Positions 46,179 through 56,090 of a stretch of DNA of 64,000 nucleotides are shown in pieces. The stretch is from Flabesymbios commensalis. Taxonomy: Eukaryota; Annelida; Polychaeta; Terebellida; Flabelligeridae. The position numbers and the translations under genes are program-made. The notes beneath the pieces were generated by a model. The model saw only the letters and a list, made by a program, of their open reading frames with translations, did not search any database and was not told the origin of the DNA. The first letter of the stretch is position 1, and every line of letters starts with the position of its first letter. The DNA is taken from the NCBI GenBank assembly GCA_964017125.1, contig OZ024902.1, forward strand, positions 51,279,914-51,343,913. The letters are read 5' to 3'.

Positions 46179-46930
46179 CTGAATTATGCAGAATATGCAA
46201 TAAGCAAAGAAACACCTGATAAAACAAAATTTATATAATAAAAATAACATGTTAATTGTTGCTATTTGTTATTGTAGCTAGAAATTGGAGAACAGCAAGA
46301 GGGTGAGATCAAACAATCTATAATTTTTTTGAGAATTTTATAATATAAAATAAAATTTGACAAACTATTCAAGTATAGACAGAAGAATAAATCGTCATTA
46401 TAGGCCGATTTCATGTATAGAACACAAATTATACTCCGTATAAATTGCACATTAACATGGTACATTAGTATTATTTAGAGTCGCGGAGGCGGTCGGAAAC
46501 TTAACCAAAAAACATTTATTCGTGAAGTTTTGTAACTTTAACGATTACAGCATGGTACATGTATCTAATAACTGACACGAACCTGTACCGTATGAGAAGA
46601 AATAGTCAAATCTCTGTGCAAATCTTGCTATAATACATGTAGTATCGGTTATTTATTCGCGAGAAATACGCTGGTTCCTGAGCAATGAGTCTGAAGAGTT
46701 CTCTGGGTCGATATTAATACCGTTGAGTAACTTGTGTATGTTATTCGCCATGGTTGATTGAGCATCCAATTTAGCAGGTTTAAGAGTCGTGTCTTCTGCA
46801 ATGCATATAATAGTTGACTACATTTTGCAGCCAACGAAAGACTCAGAGTTCCAGCATCGGACAACAAATGGGCCAACGTTTCACCTATAATGAGCCTATC
46901 ATGATCACACGATAGTTTTTGTGTATCTCA

Positions 46931-47035
46931 ACAAACACAAGACGTTTTCCCAATGGCGGGGCAATGCTGGCCCATCGTCCACGACGCTGGACCGACATTA
47001 AACCTGTATTGAATTACCGTATTGTGTTTGCTGGG
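46931..47035. mobile_element. 'tgtttgctggg'-family foldback MITE
   Basis: 'aacaaacacaagacg' to 'gtattgtgtttgctggg'. The inner arms around 'ccatcgtccacgacgctgg' are partly degraded. Confidence 0.75.
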
Positions 47036-47103
47036 TTTGAAATATAATACATACCACAGTAATACGTACCGCATTGTGCTCATTCAATACCAATATCTGA
47101 AAA

Positions 47104-47214
47104 CCCCAAGTAAACACAAAACATTTTTATAACTTTTGTACAAAGTTGGACCAGCGTCGAAGACGCTGGGCCGGCATTGTACAAATGTTATGCAAATGTT
47201 CTGTGTTTGCTGGG
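47104..47214. mobile_element. 'tgtttgctggg'-family foldback MITE
   Basis: 111 bp from ccccaagtaaacacaaaaca to tgttctgtgtttgctggg. Core 'ttggaccagcgtcgaagacg'. Starts 68 bp after the previous copy. Confidence 0.85.
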
Positions 47215-48010
47215 ACGGCGCAGGCCGGTTTACTTCCTGGTTTGGTTAGCACGGTATTTATCTTTGCAAACAAAAACACGAGGTGTTAGATCAAATCGGG
47301 ATTGAACCATAGTCAGCACATTATGCTCCACAGAAAGAATCAGTATGTGCGCAGTGTGTATTAACATGTAAATGCGATATCGACGACTACACAATATTTA
47401 AACACCGCTAGTAATACATGTATGTAGTACTTGGGGGCTCATATAAACAAGTGTTGTATTGGAGTTACTAACTCTTCTGAGCCTATATCTGAAGTAATTC
47501 AAATAATTATAATATTGCCTACGATGTCTTAGTATTTCAAAAATAAACCATGAAATATAAGGATCAATTGGCAAAATAATCCAATAACAAATACCAAATC
47601 GCATACTGTATTATATTGCAGTTTGGCGTTACCATTATGTTACGTCATTGTTTTTAAATCACGCCAGTGAAATGTGTGTTTTGTTAAAATATGAAGACAT
47701 AGTGTTAACTGGTTAAGCTACCACTATTATTCTTGTATTAGGTGTTGCAAATAGGCATGGTGAACATAACAAGTTCAACCTTTTACAAACATAATATAGA
47801 CATTAATAATTATATATATACATACTGTGCTTTCAGTAATGGCCTAAGTATGCCGACGATGTGGTTAATAATATTATTGGTTGAAGGCATATATAAGGGT
47901 CTGTATCACCCCCATCTACAATTGTGACACAGTAGCCTTCTTATAGCGAAATGTCAGCAGGCACAGTATTATTAATGTTTGTTTGTTACCAGATCGACCA
48001 AACAAAGACG

Positions 48011-48099
48011 ACTCACTGACCCATTGTTGGATCAATGTTCGGCCAGCGTCTACAACGCTGGCCGAACATTGATCCATCAATGTCTCTTGCTCGCTGGGG
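48011..48099. mobile_element. 'tgtttgctggg'-family foldback MITE
   Basis: Inner arms 48029-48049 and 48055-48075 are perfectly complementary over 21 bp around ctaca; 'tcgctgggg' at the right end. Confidence 0.8.
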
Positions 48100-48264
48100 T
48101 ACTGTCGTAGAAACAGCCATTCGTCGTCCCCAGACAGTCACACACGACCGCGCCATCTCACTGCACATCTTACACGACCCCTCACAGCTCCCCGGGGATG
48201 TTTCTCGAAATGTACACGTGTGGTGATCTATAACGGTCTGCGTGTATTATTATGTGGCGGTACG

Positions 48265-48550
48265 CCCCCGGCTCGCATGAATGGATGTATGGGGTTTACG
48301 ACACCTTTGTGCTTTTGCAGGATAAACTGGGCCTGGAAAACCTCCTGATGATGGTCAGATGAATGAGATGACGTTCCCCTAGCCCAGACGCTGGTGGTGG
48401 CACGGTAGTCGATCACAGAAGCTCCCAATAAAAAAAAGGACTATATAACGAGCGGGGAAAAGTTTTTAAATCTTAATGCTAGGGCGGGGAACGAACCCAT
48501 GAACTCCGACTTTACAGGCAAGTAGCTTTAACCACCACACCAGCCCACCC
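48265..48550 (-). mobile_element. tRNA-derived SINE, older copy
   Basis: Same order as the 41.2-kb copy: 'cacctttgtgc', 'aaactgggcc.gga.aacctcctg', 'atgatg.tcagatgaatgagatgac', 'ggggaa.a.gttt' and 'gggaacgaacccatgaactc'. Many differences, so an older insertion. Confidence 0.8.
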
Positions 48551-49606
48551 TGACTTATAACCTCCACAAAATATCTTGTGGTGCAGTCAATCTAATGTAA
48601 TATTAGGTCAAGCAGAAAAAAATTGCAACACCATTGTTGTTGCTTTATTGCATTTTAGTGAGGTCCCCAGAATAGTATAATTATCGAAAGTCCCAAAAAT
48701 ATATTTGGGGGAAGTGAATGAAAAAAACGAGTGTAGAAGTCCATTATTTGAGAATTTAAAATGTTATTATATTAGTTCATGAGCTCAGAGGGGTTAAAGG
48801 GCACCCCAACCCTCCGGACCCTCCGCAAGTGGAATCATTTTGTTCAGGAACCTCTCCTGGATCAGAATCAGCATGTTAACACGTTATCTACAAGGACGGC
48901 ATTCCCAACATGGCCAATTTTCTATTGCCAAGTTATTATATTTTTACGTAATACACTTGGTGGCCCTCAGGCCCTACGACGAGGGATATGTTCAAAGGTC
49001 TCTCCTGCTTCAGAATCAAAATGACCGTCATCAACGTTACAGGATGAAATCTCTTGAAATACATCCTATCTTGGCTATTACTAGTAAAATATTAAAATAA
49101 CGAAAAATCACATATTTTACCACTCTATAACCCACTAAAGTCTCTTCAATTTAAAGTCAGATACATTTGGGTTGTTCAGAGACCTCTCCTTGGTGACGAA
49201 ATCCCCAATATGGCTGGGTTTTCTAAATGGCCGCCATCAAACATTTTATATCTCATGAAATACATAATGATCATAGTTCATAGCATAATTCATATCATAT
49301 CTACATGGAAAGATGATTTTAGTGACTAATAATACATTTCAATAGCCACGGAATCCGTTGAAACTATTTTTGCTTGCCAAACTATAATACTGCTGTGCAA
49401 AATTCAAGTTCGCCCAAAAATAACGGAAAATCGCATATTTTATTACTCTAATCCACTGAACTCTCATGAATATAAAATTAACATACCCTCAGGACCCTTC
49501 CGGTCCCGAATTATACATGGTCGCCATAATTTATTTTGCCCGAAATTTTCCAAAATACATAATTAAACACATTATTAGCGTTTATTTGTACAGAATGGCA
49601 GCTACT

Positions 49607-49735
49607 ACACTCTAAACAATTTAGGTTCTTTAGAAGGAACCTTTCAGTACAATCACCATGCAACCCCAGGAGAACCCTTCCAGGGTTCTCCTGGGGCTGC
49701 ATGGTGAAGGGTTCTTTTTAAAGAATTTAGAGTGT
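49607..49735. mobile_element. palindromic MITE (tacactctaaa ends)
   Basis: Inverted ends 'tacactctaaacaattta' and 'aatttagagtgta'. Inner arms 'accatgcaaccccaggagaa' / 'ttctcctggggctgcatggt' around 'cccttccaggg'. Confidence 0.85.
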
Positions 49736-50954
49736 ACTCTCTAATACCAAGGGGGGAGGTGATATAATCTCATATGACCCTATCCTTCAACGTGTATTGT
49801 GAGAAGCAACAACACGCAATTTGGAAAGTTATTGGAGACGAGTTACAATAACTTGCAGCCCACACCAGGTGTCTTACCAGTCAACACACAGTATGGCCAT
49901 TTTGTTGAAGAAGGGTATAATAGTATGTTCTTCATCAGAGCATCATTGAGTCTTCATTCTGAGCTTGCTTATGCATTATGCGAGCGATGGCAGCATCTTA
50001 GCTCCACCCCGGTAGCTCAATAGCTTAGTAGCGTATAATAACAGTGAGAAATGTGGATGCTGTGTATGAACCGTAGTGCAGTTTGGATCAACAGTTTTAC
50101 CACGTCTTCTAGACATATCTTTCGGAAATATGTTTGTCCCTCTGGGCGACACATCTTAATATACTTCGGTCAGACACATGAACCTGTGTGATAAAAATAT
50201 GAAAAAAAAATATGAAAATAGAGATGATCCAAATGCCTGTTATAGTCTATTATGGATTATTAGATGTTTCTACGTATTGTTCTCTTGCTTTTCTTTGCTG
50301 TTCTCTGGAACGTCATCCTTCTTGTATCACACAGGCCTCCAGCTGGGGTTTAAACCCCCAGCCCCCTCACCCCAGCCCCCTCACTGCAGATAACCATCCC
50401 ATTCATCAACACGTAGATCAGCAATCTTATGCAGGCGGTCTTGAGATTCCAAATCAATTCGTTTTTCATTAATCTAGTTCTTGTATTGTGTTTGTCTGTA
50501 GAGTTACGTTTTGCGCCTCACGTTTCTCACAAAGCACAGTGTGATTGCGATGGTCCAGAATTTTTGTGTTTGTAGGGGATCACAGAAACTGTATCCATAG
50601 CTGCTATCCGATCATGTAAATACACATTATGAAAAAATAGTATAAATTTACGTAATTATGCATTTGTTTTCAACTGATTTTGATTAATTGTATGCAAAAC
50701 TTAGTAGACCTATAGTGTTTTGCCAGTCCCTGACTATTCTGAAAACAGGTATGATCGGTAATATTATGTGCAAAATGTGCAGCTTTTGAGACAGCCAATG
50801 GCAGCCATTTTGTATTTCGTTTTTCCCTATTTTAAATAACTAGAAGACGATGTCAGCCACCGAAGTCATACCAAGTACTATACAACAATAAACTGTTAAG
50901 TCTGTTTGCGTATTTACAAAGATATACAATGTGCTCACTCGATAGACTATGTCG

Positions 50955-51310
50955 GCTGGCTTAATAATAGTGCTGAGCCGATTTTTTGTGCTTGTCCGCG
51001 TAAAAACTCCACAGGTGAATGAAATGATTCTTAGGCAGACAAACAAACGTATCTACTGTTTTCAAGTTAATGTTGTGATATTTAAAGGTCTCAGCTAATA
51101 ATCTTCCGGATGTGTTAAAAATAATTGTCTCTGTTTTATTAGTATTACCTAATAATACCTGCTGCAAACTAAATGCTGCCATCCCATTAAGGAGAAGCTA
51201 CAAATCTTGTAGTTTTAGCCATCAGTACCACATCGTCTGCGAAGAGAAGACTTGATATTTCTTTACTTCGACCCTTCACTTCCTTCTTTAAAAACTCTTC
51301 CAAGTATCAA
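50955..51310 (-). pseudogene. LINE reverse transcriptase relic A
   Basis: Minus strand reads SSLLFADDVVLMAKT (FADD codons 51232-51243) and then NKTETIIFNTSGRLLAETFK and NINLKTVDTFVCL, the palm C box and following region of a non-LTR RT. Several stops; a short fragment. Confidence 0.75.
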
Positions 51311-51589
51311 TATCTAGTGATAAGATTTCTCATTATCTGTAAGCTATTCTGTACCATATATGAACAGGTGGATTTTTTAACAACCAAGAAATATTTGTAT
51401 AATCATAATAAGACATCGTATTTTGCGTACCCCCTCACTTCAAATGAATACAATATAATTAGGTTTTGCAAGTTTGTTAAGCAGTTTTACCGCTATATCA
51501 ACTTAAATATTCATTTACGACGTCGATACGTTCAAAAGTAAGTAAAACAACTGTGGCGTTTTCAATTTACCTCGTCAACTTGGGTTTTA

Positions 51590-52020
51590 CTGATATAAAA
51601 ATATTATTGCATTCTGTTCAAAGATGTTTAGAGATTATTTAGCGATTCTGCTAATAAAACAGTGTCGTCTGCATATAGGAGTAAATATAATTAAAACAAT
51701 GACATTTACTTATCAATCTAAAATTTATTTTTGGACTCCTAGTAGCTTTTGCATGTACATTGTTCCGCCAAGAAAATATTTAAGTAGATAGATTTTTTTT
51801 TCTCCTTGACGAACTATTATATTACACGGAAAGGAGCTGAATGTAATTCCCCGGACAGAACCTGCTGATTTGCTTTGGAGTACATATTTTTATTAAATTA
51901 GATCATTTTCCTGACATTCCCATTGATAATAGATTACACCATAACAGTTTCAAACACTTTCTGATAGTCAACATAGCAGCAATGAGGACGTTTACGCTTT
52001 TTAAAATATAAGTCTGTCAA
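51590..52020 (-). pseudogene. LINE reverse transcriptase relic B
   Basis: Minus strand reads KRPHCCYVDYQKVFETV, a degraded 'GSVRGITFSSFPCN' and LLLYADDTVLLAESLNNL (YADD codons at 51661-51675). It is closely similar in type to relic A but carries its own catalytic box, so these are two copies. Clade not assigned. Confidence 0.7.
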
Positions 52021-52955
52021 ATATTTGAGAACAAATATGAGCCAAAGTGGAAAAATTATATTTAAAGCCAGTTTGTTTTGCTCAAACAATTTTCATATCT
52101 TCAACAAAAGACGCTAATCTATTGTTAACACAGATTTTATAAATAGGTATGATATTACCAAGGCACCAGTCATTAGAAACCTGACCCGAAGCTAATACGA
52201 CGTTAAAAAGTATTGTTTGCATTGGTATTATATTGACAGGGGCATTTTTAAATTGAATGGCTCAGAGGTATCGTGATTTATTCGATTTGCTCTGCTTGTG
52301 TCGTTTTGAGAAAGTGAAATATATAGGAAATAATTTACAAAAATATCCAAGTCATTCGTTAAAAAATGTCGAGAATTATTGATCAACATATATTTTTTCA
52401 CTTACAACATTGATACTTTTCTTCAATGGTAAAGTGATCCAAGTCAATCAGTTTATAAAGGGGCATTTTGACTTGGATCAATTTACCTCTGAGGCATATG
52501 GATAAAAACAGCCGAAATGTTATAAAACACCCCTTATATGAATCAGTCTATGCCATGCCAATCATTACCATTTTTTTATTGGAGCAAGATGGTAAGACTG
52601 TAGACAGTTTTTATACTAGTTGTTCACTTTTATAAAGAAATTGATATTTCTAAATTTCAAAAGTTTATTTATAAAAGATAATAAAATTAAAATTGTCAAA
52701 ATTGAGTTTTACGACATCAATAACTATATAACTGCAAGTAGGAATGAATATAAACACCAACGCATTCTAATTATTGCCGTAGAAAAGTTGAAAACAAATC
52801 AAAATGTATATTTTTGTTACTTGATTTTAACTTTAATGTCTTCTATAAGAAAATACGGACTTGGATCGCTTTACCTCTAAGCTATTCAATTCATTTATCA
52901 CCACATCATGTCCGGAAATTTAATATTTTTACATTTATTTTTACAATAACCCTCA

Positions 52956-53054
52956 CCCAGTAAACATTTGTATAACATTCATACATTGCTTGACCAAAGT
53001 CGGAGACGTTGGGCCGACGTATAAATGTTAGACAAATGTTTTGTGTTTACTGGG
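52956..53054. mobile_element. 'tgtttgctggg'-family foldback MITE
   Basis: 99 bp, cccagtaaacatttgtataa to aaatgttttgtgtttactggg. Core 'gtcggagacgttgggccgacg'. Ends 34 bp before a TTAA MITE. Confidence 0.85.
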
Positions 53055-53088
53055 TAAAGAAGTTTGATCATTTATTTTTTCGCTCACA

Positions 53089-53334
53089 TTAACCCTTTAA
53101 CCGCCGGTGTCGCATATATTCGGGTTTTCAGTTTTTATTAGCACATTAAGTACCATATTTTAAATATGTTAAAGATAAAATGTGACATCAACCAGCAAGA
53201 TTTGAAAAGAGTTGTCCTCCATTTTGTCAAATCTGAATAATTTTCACTCACTTGAAGTTGTGGATCGCGTCAGCGAGACACAACTTCAACTGGGTGAAAA
53301 TTCAAATCGAATAATTTGGCGGTTAAAGGGTTAA
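53089..53334. mobile_element. TTAA-flanked piggyBac-like MITE (copy 5)
   Basis: 246 bp, TTAACCCTTTAACCGCC to GGCGGTTAAAGGGTTAA, the same 17-bp ends as copy 4. Internal stem 'tttcactcacttgaagttgtg' / 'cacaacttcaactgggtga'. Confidence 0.88.
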
Positions 53335-53543
53335 GCTGAGTCTCGCTACCGCAACTCACAACTTGAGGTAAATTACAACTATTATCACATAATGGGGCGT
53401 TGTGGTCCTATAACACTCTTCAGCCTCGGCTTTGATTGTAAAAAATAGGCTTCAAATACGTTTGAAACCCGCTATGCACATTATTATTATTGAGTCGCCC
53501 TTTTCACACTGTTGTTGCAATATAAGTTAACTGTTGCATTTAT

Positions 53544-53720
53544 ATGAACGATGTCAGCGATATGATTGATGATGTACCTGCTAGCATTGCAGATCATTTC
53601 TTCGAATGTGTTAACACTGAGAAAAGAATAGAAGTCAGCATCCAGCCGAACGTCGTGCCAAATGTAGTAGGCCTACCAGTACAACCTAATTTACCGTTTC
53701 TGGCTGAAGCGTTTTTTTAA
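53544..53720 (+). CDS. small acidic ORF, 58 aa, unidentified
   Basis: ATG to TAA reading MNDVSDMIDDVPASIADHFF, then ECVNTEKRIEVSIQPNVVPN and VVGLPVQPNLPFLAEAFF. The composition (acidic start, amphipathic, few rare residues) is more protein-like than the neighbouring frames. No homologue recognised. It could be a first exon, a relic of a transposon protein, or chance. Confidence 0.3.
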   Translation: MNDVSDMIDDVPASIADHFFECVNTEKRIEVSIQPNVVPNVVGLPVQPNLPFLAEAFF

Positions 53721-53892
53721 CTCATGCAACGTAACATTTATTATGCCGCAACAGGGACAATAACTTCTTTAGTAAGCCTATTAGTTTATCTTACACATTT
53801 TTATACATTGAGGGTGTCTTTTTGTTCGTATAGTTATAAGGACTACCAATTGGTTTGGTGAACGTTACAAATAGGCCTAGGGCCTACATTGC

Positions 53893-54059
53893 ACGTGTTT
53901 ACTCGGGCTTTATGGTTATTTGAGGCCCGAGTCGTGAGATTAGAGCTGGACCGGAGTGGTTAGAAGCCCTCGGCTTGCAGCCTCGGGCTTCAAATCACTC
54001 TGGTCCAGCCCTAATCTGACGACTCGGGCCTCAAATAACCATAACGTCCTCAAAACACG
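53893..54059. mobile_element. 167-bp GC-rich palindrome, about 75-bp arms
   Basis: Left arm 'cgtgttt...ggttatttgaggcccgagtc', 'gagattagagctggaccgga'. Right arm 'tggtccagccctaatctgac', 'gactcgggcctcaaataacc', 'aaaacacg'. The loop is about 'tcggcttgcagcctcgggct'. Probably a MITE. Much more GC-rich than its flanks. Confidence 0.85.
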
Positions 54060-55568
54060 CGCTATTGTTATTGCTTACATAAGCCATTCTGCAGAAAATG
54101 TGTGATTAACTGTCCATCATTAAATTATTCGCACATTTTATCAATATAATTTTCAAACTATTTCTATGTGATGATAACCTATATGAACTACATCTTCGGT
54201 TAAATAAAAAATCTGATTTATTTTCTGTGGTTTTGCATTTGTGACTTAATGTCAAATGTCAACACAGTAACAAGTCCATAATGCATATATCAGACAATTA
54301 CCAATACCCACCACTCAATTGGTTTTAGATTAACGTTTACTGGTATTTTACTCCACCTTTCCTTAATTTCACTCCTTCTGATTATACTTTACAAAACATC
54401 CATGTTCCCATACATTCCGTTTAGCCAAGAGATATACAACAATGTGTGTCCATGAAAAATATGTCAACACAATAACAGCAGTTACCACCGGGACTGGACT
54501 TAAACAGTTGAAACGGTTAGTAATCAGACTGCATCTACTGATCCCTCTTTTTTAGTCAGTCCACATAGAATCAAAACGTGGATAGTCCCTTCTCATGTCT
54601 TTTGACACCATGCATTTATTGCGTTTGGGATATATGGTACGGTTTACTGACGGTCAACACAATAACATCTGTTTCGAAGATTACTTTGAATGTAAAAATC
54701 CATATTTCTGTTAAGATTAACATATTTGAACACTTAAACTGTGCATGCAGAACGAGTGACAATTCACCTAGTTATATACATGTATTGAAAACATGTTCAA
54801 TATCAACACAGTAACGTCAACACAGTAACATTTTTGTAGTTACTGTGTTGACAATTTTGTTATCATATTAATATAGTTCGACTTACCTGGTACGTTCTTT
54901 AATCAGACAATGTATAATTTGTATAACTGTTTCGTTCAGTGTATAAGAACTAGAAATACATATTTCTGTTCTTTTTAAATCAAATATTTTATCGTTGGAT
55001 TTAATGGATTTATGATTTAAAAAATTGTTTTTTTGTTGACATATATGTATGTGTACTTTTTTTTTTATAAATATCAAGTACAATCAATACAATATAAAAT
55101 TACCAATCTAACATTCCCTAGACCACAATTAGATCACCATGATCACAATTAGCTCTGTTCAGAAAGTCACCTCACTTGATAAATCAGTTTAAAACACATT
55201 TTATGGTGACAAGGCCTTAATAAAATGCCCGTACTCATCTAGGCATACCTTAGATTCCCATTAATGTAGTATGTTACTTTGACATAAACCAACGTTGGTT
55301 AAAATACTGTAAATCTCCACATAAACCGACTATACTGGGGCCCGTTGTTCAGTTATGTTTCATTACATCGAATATGTTGTAATATATATTTTGATTTTAC
55401 GTCTATGATAGATGTGTTGTCAAAAAATTAATTTACCAAATATGTGCACCTGTATTGATGTATATGTGTATATTGTATAATAAATTGAATAAATTCGTCC
55501 ATGCGTAAATGTGTATAGCCCTGCAATTGTGGCTGAATTTTAGATTGATATTCTACCTTACCCCTGCG

Positions 55569-55583
55569 TTTTTAACTAGTCAC
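55569..55583. repeat. SINE target-site duplication, left (55.6-kb copy)
   Basis: tttttaactagtcac, repeated exactly at 55893-55907. Confidence 0.92.
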
Positions 55584-55892
55584 GGGCGGGGGCCCTAGGG
55601 TAGTGGTTAGCACCGCTGCCTTTCACGCCAGAGTCCGGGGTTCGGTTCCCGGTCTCGGCGGTTTGAAAGAAACAAAATTGTTTCTTCCCCATCCACGTGT
55701 GAAAGTTAATATTGTGGGGAGCCTCCGTGACCGAGAGGTAGCGTGCTCGGCCTCAGACCGCCAGGGCTCGAATTTCGAGTCCTGTGTCTGGAGGACAGTG
55801 TCATCTCAATCATCTCACCATCCTCAGGAGGTTCTCCTGGCCCAGTTTAGCCTATATGTGCACAAAGGTGGCCTAAAGCCCGATTCATTTCA
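55584..55892 (+). mobile_element. tRNA-derived SINE, full-length copy (plus)
   Basis: 309 bp with exact 15-bp target duplications. First tRNA-like half: 'TAGGGTAGTGG' (A box) and 'GGTTCGGTTCC' (B box). Second half: 'GACCGAGAGGTAGCGTGCTC' and 'GGCTCGAATTTCGAGTCC'. Then the core and a 'gattcatttca' tail. The duplications and near-identity with the 41.2-kb copy indicate recent activity. Confidence 0.93.
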
Positions 55893-55907
55893 TTTTTAAC
55901 TAGTCAC
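55893..55907. repeat. SINE target-site duplication, right (55.6-kb copy)
   Basis: Exact repeat of 55569-55583. Confidence 0.92.
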
Positions 55908-55986
55908 ACCAGCGCGTCCGTCATGCGTCAGGCATCACTTTTTTTAAGAGGACTCAAAATTAGTAGATTTTTATTTGATTTTGCGA

Positions 55987-56090
55987 CCCACTTAACACAA
56001 AACATTTGCATAACATTTATACAATGTTGGACCAACGTCGAAGACGTTGGGCCAACATTGTATAAATGTTATGCAAATGTGTTTACTGGG
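55987..56090. mobile_element. 'tgtttgctggg'-family foldback MITE
   Basis: 'acacaaaacatttgcataac' and 'atttatacaatgttggacca' are mirrored by 'gggccaacattgtataaat' and 'gttatgcaaatgtgtttact'. Core 'acgtcgaagacgt'. The most regular stem of the family. Confidence 0.88.

Noticed and set aside
46155-46250. Upstream extension of the dispanin frame (MLFLLYKFCFIRCFF...)
   Set aside because: A good splice acceptor lies between it and the MSMYYPP Met, and the sequence is AT-rich, so it reads as intron.
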